Below, one piece after another: positions 25,289 through 36,665 of a stretch of DNA of 64,000 bases. The position numbers and the translations under genes are program-made. Source of the stretch: Crotophaga sulcirostris (Eukaryota; Chordata; Aves; Cuculiformes; Crotophagidae). The stretch lies in assembly GCA_013397455.1 (NCBI GenBank), contig VYZB01000220.1:951006-1015005 (forward strand), written 5' to 3'. The notes beneath the pieces are model-generated. The model worked only from the letters and a program-made list of their open reading frames with translations, made no database searches and was not told the DNA's origin. How positions within the stretch are numbered: the stretch's first letter is position 1; each line of letters starts with the position of its first letter.

Positions 25289-25777
25289 GTTCTAAAATTC
25301 ATTACCTGTTGTTCCCACCCACCCCCCTCCAAGAAGTGGAGATTATTATTAATAGCGTCCAACTGAAAACATGGAAAAATAAAACCCAGAAAGAAAAATG
25401 GGGGGGATAGAGCCCCACCCATAACAAAGGGTCCCCAGATGGGCACAGGCCCCACGCACCATGCAGGGAGCGAGGAGAAGCAGCTGGTACCCTCAAGGTT
25501 CACGTCCATATAAAAGGGTATTTCTTGCTGCATCCTGCCCCGTGTTCTGTGATCTGCAGGATGAAGTGGTGCAGCACCAGTCCTGCTGCCAGCCTGGCTC
25601 TTACGGGGCCTGGGGAGGAGCATGGGTTTCCTTCCTTCCTCTCTCTCTCTTTCGTGTGTGTGGCACGGAGTTTGTTTTTCACTTGCCATCCCAATCTTTG
25701 TTCTTGCCTCATATAGGGTCCTCTTAGTAATTTTGTGTAAGAGCAAAACCAAACCACTGCCACTGTTGTCTCTAAGA

Positions 25778-27027
25778 TTAAGGAGAAGCTTCTGGAGCAA
25801 CGGTAGAGGCTGGGGCAGCAGCTGGAGCTGGAGCAGGAGTTGGGGCTGGAGTAAGGGCTGGCTCGCCCTGTGGCCTGGAAGCATCTCCATGGTCTGTGGA
25901 AGAAGCAGCCTCCTCTGGTTCTCCATCTTCTTTAGTGGCCAAGCCCTCGGGGTCAGGCAGCGATTCTTCAGAATCTGTGTTCAGGTCTTCTTCTTCGTCC
26001 TCCTCCTCATCGTCATCGTCGTCATCATCCTCTTCATCATCCTCCTCTTCTTCATTCATCTCCTCCTCATCATCCTCTTCATCCTCTTGGGAAGAGTCAT
26101 CCTCATCCTCCACGTCACCAGAGCCAGATGCCACTGCCTCCCTCTCCTGAGGTGCAGTCCCGGCTCTGCTCGGTGATGGACCTTCAGTGACTTCCGACTG
26201 CTTCTTGCTGAGGTCCAAGGAATCATTGAGGCCCACACCAGCCGCATTCTGCAGGAAGAAGAGAGAGCTGTTGTTGTCAGTGCTGAGGTTGAGGGAACTG
26301 TCCAGGTTGATGGAAGAGTTCTGGATGTCATACTCAAGAGTGGAGTGAGCAAGGCCCTCGGGGCCAGGAGAGATGGCAGGAAGCTCCCCTCGCTCCTGCT
26401 TCTCGTGCTTACGCTTGTGCGAGTCCATCTGTGACATGCCCACCACCGTGTGTTTGCAGCCGGGGTAGGTGCAATGGAAGTGGGAGCACTTGAGTTTGTA
26501 CTTGCAGTCAGGCACCTCGCAGTCCACGCTTGAGCTGAACTGGCAGAAACCAGCAGCGCTGATGACGTCCTGCTTGCCGTGGTGCTTACGGTGGGCTGTC
26601 ACCTTGGTGCTGTCAGTGCAGCGGAAGCCGCAGCGCAGACAGTGGAAGTGTGTGCTATTGCCAGAAAACTGACAGTCTGGGAAGTTGCAGCTCAGCGAAG
26701 ACTTGAAGCGTTTGAAGTCATCCAACACGAGGTTGTCAACGCGATCGTGATGCTGGGCGTGCTTGTACATGTGGGTACGGCCACAGAACTTGTAGCCACA
26801 ATTCTCCCGCGTGCAGTGGTAGTGGGTAACCTTGAGAGAGAATTGGCAGCTGGAGTCCTTGCAGTCCTCGTAGAGGTCGTAGCGCCGAAATCCCTCCAGC
26901 ATCATCCCTTCATCCAGCATCTTGCGCGAGGAGGCGGTCTTGCGGCGCTTGCCAAACGGGGACATGTCCTCAATAATCCAGAAACGCTTTTTGGCCCCCG
27001 AGGCAGTTGGCATAGTGATGGTATTCC
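25778..27027 (-). CDS. CASZ1: CASZ1 terminal coding exon: fingers 9-11 and acidic C-terminus
   Basis: Acceptor ctttttctcctcag; stop TAA at 25780..25778. It starts [20 protein letters not shown] and carries a basic cluster [12 protein letters not shown] that fits a nuclear localisation signal. Then come finger 9 ([17 protein letters not shown]...), finger 10 ([17 protein letters not shown]..., with the shorter C-x2-C spacing) and finger 11 ([17 protein letters not shown]...). A roughly 60-residue Asp/Glu tract follows, then an Ala/Pro-rich end. Poly-serine frames on the other strand are shadows of the acidic tract. Confidence 0.97.
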
Positions 27028-30000
27028 CTGAGGAGAAAAAGCCAAGAGTGGTGTTGCTGACAGCCAAGTCTGTCTCCATCTCCTCACCATCCTGGCAAGC
27101 TCTGTATTTGCCAAGATACAAGGCTGCCACTGTTCCCACCCAGCTGCTCATCCCTCAAGCTCTCAGCAGGCCTGAACTCTGGGATCATGGGCTGGCTGAT
27201 GCCTGCTGGGCTTCCTCAATCAACTGTCAGCACATCCCACCTTGCCTCAGCTGGTGTTGTGTATTGGCACTGTCCAAATGCTCTTGCTTCTCTGTCTGCT
27301 ACTGTCTCAGTATCTCCTCCTGCTTAGTTCATCTCTAGTCTTATTTTCCTCAAATCAGACTTTAATACAGAGGGGTTGGCTTGTTCCAAAGGACTGAGGT
27401 GTTTTGCTGGAGTTGAAGTGGTAAAAGAGTTTAGGGATGCTAAAAACTGGTACGTGTACACTGTTTTCCCCTATCCAGGCACTACAACTGCCCAGGGCAG
27501 GCAGGAAGGGAAGGAAGATCCCATGTGCGATTAAAACTGCAAGGGGGGGAATTTATAGAAATAGGATGGACTTTGGCCAGGAGACTGCAACATCCCTCAC
27601 TGTAATGAGCCTACATATTACGATGAGTGCACTTAGGAAGACAGATGGACAGATGTTCAGTGGGGCTAATTCTCATCATCACTAGCCAGTGGACTCTGAG
27701 GAAGAACTACCAGTTCCACAGCTTTCCCCTGGGTCTCAAAGATCACACGATGCCCCCAGTAAATAAAGAGCCCTCATCTGTCTTCCACTTCATTCACAGG
27801 GCCACTGTAACTGGCTGGTGCTTCCCTCCCCTAGGATCAAACAGACACCAAGGACTTGACCTCATTATATCTATTAACTTTTTTTTTTCTCTCTGCTTGC
27901 TATTTCCAGAATGAAACCACCATCTCCAATATCAACATGCAGCACAGACAAGGTTCGAGGTAAGAATTCCTCACCAGGTGCAGAACTGCAAGTGTAATGG
28001 GAAATTATAGCTTGCAACTAAAACACAGTTGAGTTCCCCCACTTCATGCTGAAACTGCCACCCTCTTAAAATGAGGCATGACCTGTGCCATGCAGTGCCC
28101 AGGGCCTGAGAGCCCAGAGCAGCTTGCATCCTTGTCTGGAGACCACAGGAGCAGTCATCTGTGTGACTGCTGCAGAATTATATTGTATTCAGGCTGATAA
28201 GCAGGTATTAAAAGTGAAGGTGCTGGTTTTGCCATATCTGGCCCTTCAGATGGTGGCCCTTTAAGACAAGGTGGCCATCACTGAAGGAAGCCTCCAAAAG
28301 TTGAACTGCCACTGTATTCAAAGGTCCAAGTCAATGGGAATGGTAGCAGCAGCCTCATCGCCCGCACGCCTGGGCCATACGGATCGCGGGGTAAGCAAAG
28401 AACAAAAGGTTTTCCCACACTCATTCATTATGTGGCAATTTTGCTCAGGCTGCAACGACGCCAGCTTGGGGCATCCATGGAGAGACCATCTTAGTGACGT
28501 GTGGCTGGTGGAAACCGCACGTTAAGGCTAATTTAACCAGCTACCACTGAAAGAATAACTTTCTGTCACTGTAGATTTTAAATTAGCAAGCTCTAAGCTG
28601 GAGAATCTGTGACCAATTACTCTCGGCCCCCTCACCCCCCCAACATCTGGTATTGTAAAATCTCATTCTCCGCTTCGAGGCGGCTGGGTAAGCACAGCGT
28701 TGTCTGGACAAATCCCTACTATCCAGATCAACTCCTTACTCCTTCTTTAAAAAAAACCTACAGCCAAAGCATCCAGACTTATTTACCATCAGTACGAATG
28801 CTCATCTTGTCTGCCTTCAGACAGGAATACAGGATAAGCCATCTTAGGGGAATGATTCTGGGTAGAAAACCTGGCAGAGTTTAAACTTTGCCTGTTTTAA
28901 ACTCAATGTATCTGCCCAGCTTTTACAACAGTTCAAACGTGTGCTTAACACTTCAGTTAAACCAACCTTGTTTTCTCATACAAAGTTTCAGAGCAACAGT
29001 ATGAAAAAAGAGATGATAACCTGGCATGCTCTCCTCCTTCAGCCACCAGACAACACTCAGCCCCTAGACCCAACTGAAGATTATAAGCCTCAACAGATGT
29101 AATCCTAAACTAATCTCAATGGTTAAGTGCGTGCCAGAAGATTGTCTTTTCAACTACTAATAACGTAAACACTCACAAAATACACAAAGGTAAAAAGAAT
29201 ATAATATATAATTAGAGGACAGCACAGCATAAGGTTAAGGTGTTTCAGGTTGCATGCAAATAAGTTAAAAAAAAAAGCAGCAAAAATATAATTTCTTGTG
29301 TATTTTGTTCATCGAACACACTGCTCCGGACAAGGCAAAGATCCTTCTCCTGCCCAGTCCCACAGACAAACCTCTGAACTTCCAGGTGGGGTTGGTCCTC
29401 CAGCCATACTCCCAACCGTTTACCTTGGATTGGTGCATTACTAGAAGTGGCAGGAAGAATGGCTGGGACGTTTGTAGGCTGCCAGAATCCTCTTAAGTGT
29501 GAACTTTAAGCACAAATATGCCCTTAATTAACTAGAAAAGAGCTGGGAGTTGGGGAAAAGAAGCCCAAACTGAGACACACCCTAAAAACCATTCCCAGCT
29601 GGAATGAAAATCCCCAGCCTGAGACATCTCTGATCTCAGTCACACGTGGGAAACATGGCAGCTTAAAACTAAAACTCGAGATGCGTTTTCTGCAGCTGGT
29701 AAGAGCAGCTGTACCTAACAGGGAGTGTGAGAAACAGCCCGAGCTGTCTGATGATGTCAGCGTAGTGACATCGACTGTACCCGACTGTTACTGGTGCTGG
29801 GGAGAGCAGCCCTGAATTTTATGGCTTCCTATATGAATAGGGAGCAGTGAAGCCTAAAGATCCACACAGATACGGGAACCGGGTGCCTCGTCAGACATGG
29901 CCCTGCTGGATGTGTGCAGCACACCACGGTGGGCACTGGGCTGGGAGATCCAAATGAGAATTCCAAGTCCCATTAATGTTACGTGAGCAAAAGTCTGTGG

Positions 30001-33000
30001 CCACCCTGCTGTTCTCAAGGGCTGAAAGTGCCTTTTAACCATGGATTTTGTAACATTTTTCTCATCATTTGGAATTGGTGGGAATTGCCCTCAGGTATCC
30101 TGATGTCTCTCAGTGTTTGCTGTGGCTTTGGTTTCCCTTCTCAGCTGTGGTTACCGTGTCGGCAGACAAAGGGAGCAGGCATGGACGGGCCCTGGGGTAA
30201 AGTTAAACAGGACACAGCGTGACGTGTGCTTTGTGACTGACCCAAAGGTGCAGAGAACGAACTGTGGGCAGGGTGAGTGGGGAAGGAGGTGGGCACAGGA
30301 CACTAAGAGAGAAAGCAAAGAAGTGTTACCTGCTGCATCCTGAACTAAGGGAACGTCACTTTTTACTGGAGTTGGAGTGGCAATGATGGGCGAAAACCCA
30401 GTGGTGCTGGCGGCAGGCATGACAATGCCTCTGCTGGATCCAAGAGTGGCACTGAGCAGAGAGTATGAGAGACAAGATGGAGAGAAAAGATAGGGGAGGG
30501 TGGGAAGGGGAGACCTAAGCAGGGCTTGTGAGAAAGATGGAGGCAGAGATGGTGGCTGAGGTTGTGGTGCATTGTGGGTAGCATCATCGGCAGCAGCAGT
30601 AGAAGGAACCAGGCAGCCTGGAGAATGTGGAGAGAAAAAAAAAGCAGAAAAAAAAAGGAAAAAAAAAAAACCAACAAAAACAACAAAACCAAAACAAAAC
30701 AAGAAAAAAAACAAACCAAAACAAACAAAAAAAAAACAACAAAAAACTGAAATGAGAACCCAAGAGCAGAAGCAATATGATGAAAATGGAAAATACATTC
30801 ACAAATGTATGAAACAGAACTGTAACAGAGAAGAAACAGAAGGTGAGGAACTGACAGCATCAGGAAGAGCAGGGCTGTCTCTGCAGAAAGTAGGGTGGCT
30901 TTAGGGCCATGGGGGAAGAGCCACAGGCTTCCAGGCAGAAATTCCTGCTTGTTTGGTCCTTGTTCCTCTATACAGTGTCAGCTCATACCAACTGACAGCT
31001 GTGCAGGTGCCCTTAGCTTTGGGTAGGTGGAGTTGCTACCTGGATAGCAGGGGGGAGGCATTTCCTAGGAAAGGAGAGTGCCAGGAACCACTGTCCCACC
31101 AGAACTCTCTGCAGGAGCTTTAATGTCATGGTACAACCACTGTCCTGCCCCAGCACAATGTGTGGTTAGATGTGCTATAGGATAACCTTCAGCTAACTGG
31201 TGTGGGGAAAAAAAACGAGGGAAACAAATTTAAAGCAAACTCAGTGAGGCAGCCCATCTAGAGTGTAACACCAATGAGATCCCTGGATCACCACTAGATG
31301 ATAACACAGTTCATGAAGATACCCGACTACTGAAAAGATAGCCCTGTAATACAGGGCCGTGGGAGATGGACATGGATTACCCTGGCCAAGAGGAAACAGT
31401 GGCAGAACCTTTTTTCCCCAAGAGAGGGGATGATGGAGGCCTCCTCTGTGCAGTGCTGCACAAAGTGGATCAAGAGTTTTTGCATGAGGAAGGGAGCTCA
31501 GTGAGCCCCTTTCATATGCTGCTTTCTGAAGATGTGGTCAGTTTTATCCCATGTGTCCAATATTTGCTACTGCACCATCTTTCTGTACCTCAACAGTATA
31601 GGAAAAGTGCCTGACTTCAGGCACTGCACAAGGAAATTAGCAAAGATATCAGGGGAAATGCAAGCACAGAAGAGGCCCACAATTTTTTAAAATCAGTTAT
31701 TAAAATAGATCCAACTCCAAGACATAGGATAAAAACCTCTCTTTGGGGGAGAAGAAGATACACTGTGGGTTCATGGATGCTCAAGGTGCACGTTTGGATG
31801 GATCTCTTCTCACAGAAGAGCTAGGTTAGCACAAGGCACTACTGTGAAGCTGGTACAGTTTATATTTTAAGGTGCAGTTGTCCTTTGGCCTCTCTTCATG
31901 AGTTTATCTCCCAAAAGAACAGGCAACTGATGATCCATTTCACCCCTGCCCTTCTCTCTTACCTGCTGATGTGCTCTCATTGCCCACTGGAGTGCTGGAG
32001 CAGCTGCGGTCCATATTGGAAGATTCAGAGGAGATGCCCCCGGGGCTACAGCCCGTGTAATCCATGTACTCGTCTGTCTCGGTGTCCATCATGCTCGGGG
32101 GTCCCTGAAAGGAAGCTGGGGTTCCTGATGAGGCTGGGCTGGGTGCCATGCTGCCAACCTGGGGGAGACTTTCGTTTCTTGGAGTGTGGCCAATAACCTG
32201 CAGCAAGAAAACAGGACAGGGACTTTCACACCAAAAACAAGATGCCAAGACCAAAACCATCTGTCTGCACGTTTATTTCTCTCTGCCACAGTTCACGAGG
32301 GAGAGCCAGAACATGCTCGTGAGTGGAACCCATGGCACTCTGACTAGGAGCATGAACCCTCCCTCAGTGGGAGCTCAGAGCATTAAACTTGGCACGTGCG
32401 GCCTGGTATGTGAATTGTGATGTGCTTAGAGGCTGAGAGTGTTAATCTTGGCACCAGTATCCTGGTGTGTGCATTCTGATGCATTCAAACCCAGGGGGTG
32501 TTAATCTTGGCATTACTACCTTATTGTGTAGGTCCTGCTGCATTTGGAGACTGCAAACACAACTCCTGACACAACTGTCCCAGTGCCTGCACGCAGCAGG
32601 GCAACAGTCTGAAACCAGGGACCTGTCTGTGTGCCCTCTCCATGTGCAGCACCTGTGCCCGGGCAGGGCAAGGTCTTCTCTGGAGAGCTGCACGGGTGGG
32701 TACCCCAGAGCAAACACACCAAGTGCCTCCTCAGTGCTAAGGAATGGGAAAAACAGCAGTTGGTGCATTTAAAAGCAGAAGGCAGTGGTGGTTCAGTGAT
32801 CTGGTTGGCTTTGCTGTGCCCCCATTTGTGGTTTCCTCCTTGGTCTGTTGTTTGCTGGACTGCCCCACGGGCGAAGCACAGCAGCAAGGTAAGACCAGCA
32901 CTGTACACTCCCAGGATTGCTCAGGCCACGATTCCCACCTCTCCACAGCTGAAGTGAGACAGGATTGCCAGTGGAGGTCAAACATTTTCTGCTCAAAAAT

Positions 33001-36000
33001 TTCTCTTCCACAATTCTTAGGGCCAGACTGAGCACATACTAGAAGAGTAGTGAAGACAAATCTATTTGTCACATCTCTCCTAAGTTTGATTCTTGTACCT
33101 AAGCTTTTCTTATTAAAGATAAAAGTCACCACAACAGTAGCACCAGTTCCTTGGCATCCGTGAACTTATTAAATCCAACAGCAGTAGACTTGAACAATTA
33201 ACTTATTGACAGTACTTAATAACTTAAGGACCTCTCATTCCCATGCTGTAGAATGAAAGGGGGTTCCCCTCTTGCTGCTACAGATGGCCCCTTTTGTTTT
33301 TCCTGTCCCAGGTGTCCTAAGGAGCAGATCAGTCACAGACATTTAAATAAAGCCAGCTTGTTTCATCCCTCAAGCCAATGGAAGTTAAAGCAACTGAGGA
33401 ACACGAAGAACAAGCAGGAGGTTCCAGGACTGCTGCCATTCTGAGCAGGAGCTCAGTGCTGCTGCTGAAACTCTTCAATTTATTCATGAAATGGACAAAC
33501 CTAAGCTGCCAGTTGCTCTCAGTTCTGTGCTAAAAAAAAAAAGCAACTGCATCACTCTGCTGCTTCCTGAGAGACGACAAGGACTAACTCCAAATCAATA
33601 AAGGAAGAGAAATTTCGAGACTGGTATTTCTCCCATCATAGGTGGAAGCAGCAAATAATTCTTTATGTGCAACAGGAAATGTTTGCTTTAACCAGCACGT
33701 TCAGTTCTTCCACATCCTAAGCACTTTAGATTTAATAAGCCAATTGGTGTATATTTAGAGAGCAGGGAGAGAGTGCAAGTTGTAAATATGGGTATTTCAG
33801 TGTTATCCTCAATTTTTTTTTCTATAATTCACAAGGAAGAGGTGTTTACACTAAGCAGTGCTTTGATGTCTGCACTTCATCTTTCCTGGTATTGTACAAG
33901 TCCAACCAAGCGCGGGTAGCTTGGGTGAACACACACATCCCAGCTGCATCCCCCAGTGCAGACACATATCCTTAAGAGTTTGGGTGTGAGAATCTCAGTA
34001 CTAAAGCAGTTCCGCAGCAAAGAACCAAAGGGACCAGCACTACCTGCAGATCTACAGCTTAAATAATCAGTGAGTCACCTGAGTAGGAACACGATCAAAG
34101 TTCTTCCCCAGCATCCTTCTCATGTGCTTTCTGGCGTGGGATGTCATTTGGTGCTTGAGCAGGAAGGAGAACTGGCAGCCCTCTCGAATGCAGTGGAAGT
34201 GGCTGTTCACCTGGTTGTATTTGCAACCTACAGACACAAAACCACTGTATGTAGTACATGAGGATTACAGTGTACATAGATTTAAGAATTGAGCCTGAGC
34301 TGCAGACTAGTCCCATTCCTCTTCATATTTTTTATAAAGAAACAAACATTACCATTACATCTAGTAGTGCCTAATGCTCTCCAGTCTTAGCTAGCGCCTT
34401 TTTCCTTTACAAAGGGAACAAAACCAAGGCATTTACCTGTATCCTAGACATTACAATAAAAAAAAATACACACTCATGATTACATTAGAAACGAAAAACC
34501 CTTTTCCTCTTTTTTCCTTTAACTGTGCTTTCAGAAAATCAGTCTCTTAAAAGCTGTAGCTCTGGCCAGTGTATGCGCTCTGGTCAGCTAGAAATGAGCC
34601 AGGAAGTGTTTATTGCCACTCCAAATTAGTTGTGTAATAGGGGCAGGTACTCAACAAGCAGCAATTTATATGGGTTCTGGCATACAGCACTTGACACATC
34701 TTGCTCCTCGTGGATAGTGCCTTGCATTCTGGGACTTCGGTGTATCTCATTAACAGCCAACCCTCACCAGCTGCATTCTATAGCTGACAAACAATGGCTT
34801 TTTGCAGTTAAAGCATAATATCAATAATCAGGTTCTGCCTGTTCTCCATCATCCCTTGGCCATGCCCTGTGTATAACAGAGAGGTACAGACAGGCTCAGT
34901 TTCACTCATCTATCTGCACACATCCACCTTTACTTACACATGTATTTTTTGTCTCTCTCCACCCATACACATCTGTTTATACATGCACAAACAGTCACAT
35001 AAAAATCTGTCGTGTGTTTCTTCAGAAGCATTCCCAGCCCTTAAAGCAGGCCAGTGCACTTGCTCTGTGTACATACACAACGTAAGAAGAAGAGAGAAGC
35101 AGGCATGCATTTACATGTTGGTACAACCATATCCACCTGCCCAAACACATCCAGCTACACCATCCCATCATCCTGCCTCTATCTAAGCAGGCAAATGTGG
35201 GGTGCTGGCTAACCATATGTTTATTGCCTGGCAAGCCCAAGCTATAGGCACAGGTACTGCTGGATGCATGTACCCCAGCACTCCCAAAATAAACCCTGCT
35301 GACACACGCACAGCCTGGAGATGCCTGGCTGCCAAACAGCTCCTGAATCACCCAGCCCATCTTTAGCTCACAGATAGTGTTTTATGTGCATGCCAAGTTT
35401 ATGTTTGTTTAGGTATCGCCCTCCCCCACAGCCCCACCTCCTCTGCCCCCCCCCCAGCACGTTGTGCTGTTCTTTGGGACGGAGAACAAACAGTGCTGGC
35501 GGGACTGAAACGGTATCAGCCCCGGGCAGGTGAAGGCTCGCCTGTTGCCAGGGCATCCGTGGAGGCTGGGTGTCATCTATCACTGTCCTGCTTTGTCTAG
35601 CCCCGCTATCACCTGAAACACCTCAAGTTGTGCAAATAACAGCAACTGCTGAATCTACTGAGGTGTAAATGACACCGAGGTGAGCGCTGGCTGTGGCGTG
35701 TTGACACTCATTGCCTTGGTTACCACAAACAAGCCACCGTTTGGGTACAAATCCTTGATGTATTGAAAGCTGAAAAGAAAAGTTTGGTTCTGGCTATCGT
35801 GGCTGTTTCCCTGCAACGTAAGGGAACAGCACCAGTATTATCCTGGACCCTGGTTTGTTTCAGCCTTTGTTCCAACCAGGAGCGTTAGGGAACCTGGGTC
35901 TGTGATACTGTTAAGCCAAAACACAACTAGAGGGCTGAAGTGGATCCCAGGCAGTTCAGGACAGAGCTCTGCTGGAGCCCTCTTTAGGGAGCCCCCAGTC

Positions 36001-36631
36001 AGAGCCCTGGGTTTCAGCTCTGGATACCTCCCTGGGAAGGCATTCCACTTCTGTTGGCTGTTTGTTTTACCAGCTTTACACCAGAGGCACTGGGACTGAA
36101 TCACTGCTGCAGCACCGCTAATAGCTCTGGCAGGGACAGAGGAGGCTGGGCCACATCTCAGGTGCTGCCTGAGGCCGTGCCCAGGAGGGAGGCTGGCACC
36201 AAGGCACCACTGCCCTCCCTGCTGCTCACAGCAGGGCGTGGAGAGTGGTTTTGGAGGAGAAGGGAGAGGTTTATTGAATGCTCTTCTCCATATCACTACC
36301 TTGGTTGCCCTTGGTTGGTTGCCCTTTGGTTTCCAATACGCCACGCTGGCAATGGCTAAAAAACCAAAAGTTTCAGTTGAAGCTGCCTGGAATCAGACAA
36401 AGCAGCAACTTCCTTGATACAGGAGACTTTCACACAAGGCACTCATCAGATCTGGCATTTCCCCTAGGCGTTTTTTCACTCCAAAGAGCACCCTTAATCC
36501 CCACCCAAGACAAGCAGTAGGCCCAGAAGACTAAAGTACAAACAAACAACAGAAAAAAAGGCCTTGACAATTAGATAAAAAGGAAGAACAAAGGGGAAGC
36601 TGTATCTCCAGACCAGACAAATACACATATA

Positions 36632-36665
<34 letters not shown>

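Larger units (their letters stand above)
21085..25777 (-). other. CASZ1: CASZ1 3' untranslated region (distal end approximate)
   Basis: Non-coding sequence downstream of the CASZ1 stop on the minus strand, up to the first canonical minus-strand AATAAA I could find (21109..21104). It includes long U-rich tracts when read as RNA (plus-strand poly-A near 23490..23535 and 23790..23812), a (TG)n/(CA)n hairpin at 25230..25288 and the assembly gap. A 4.7-kb UTR is longer than I recall for the human transcript, so an earlier end is possible, for example after an ATTAAA at 25113..25108. Confidence 0.55.

Noticed and set aside
25896..26150. Plus-strand frame encoding a long poly-serine protein
   Set aside because: It is the antisense shadow of the Asp/Glu codons in the CASZ1 C-terminus. 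No splice or start context supports it.
30330..30428. Cassette exon starting at 30428 (acceptor cagcagag)
   Set aside because: Phase would fit, but the site lacks a pyrimidine tract and would discard an upstream stretch that is open in frame.
30330..30451. Shorter version of the cassette exon starting at 30451
   Set aside because: The acceptor looks good, but its phase does not match the upstream donor at 31963. The start at 30617 matches phase and keeps a clean, linker-like frame.
34095..34316. Minus-strand frame of 73 codons starting in the intron
   Set aside because: It is a wrong-frame reading of the finger 8 exon (34079..34227).
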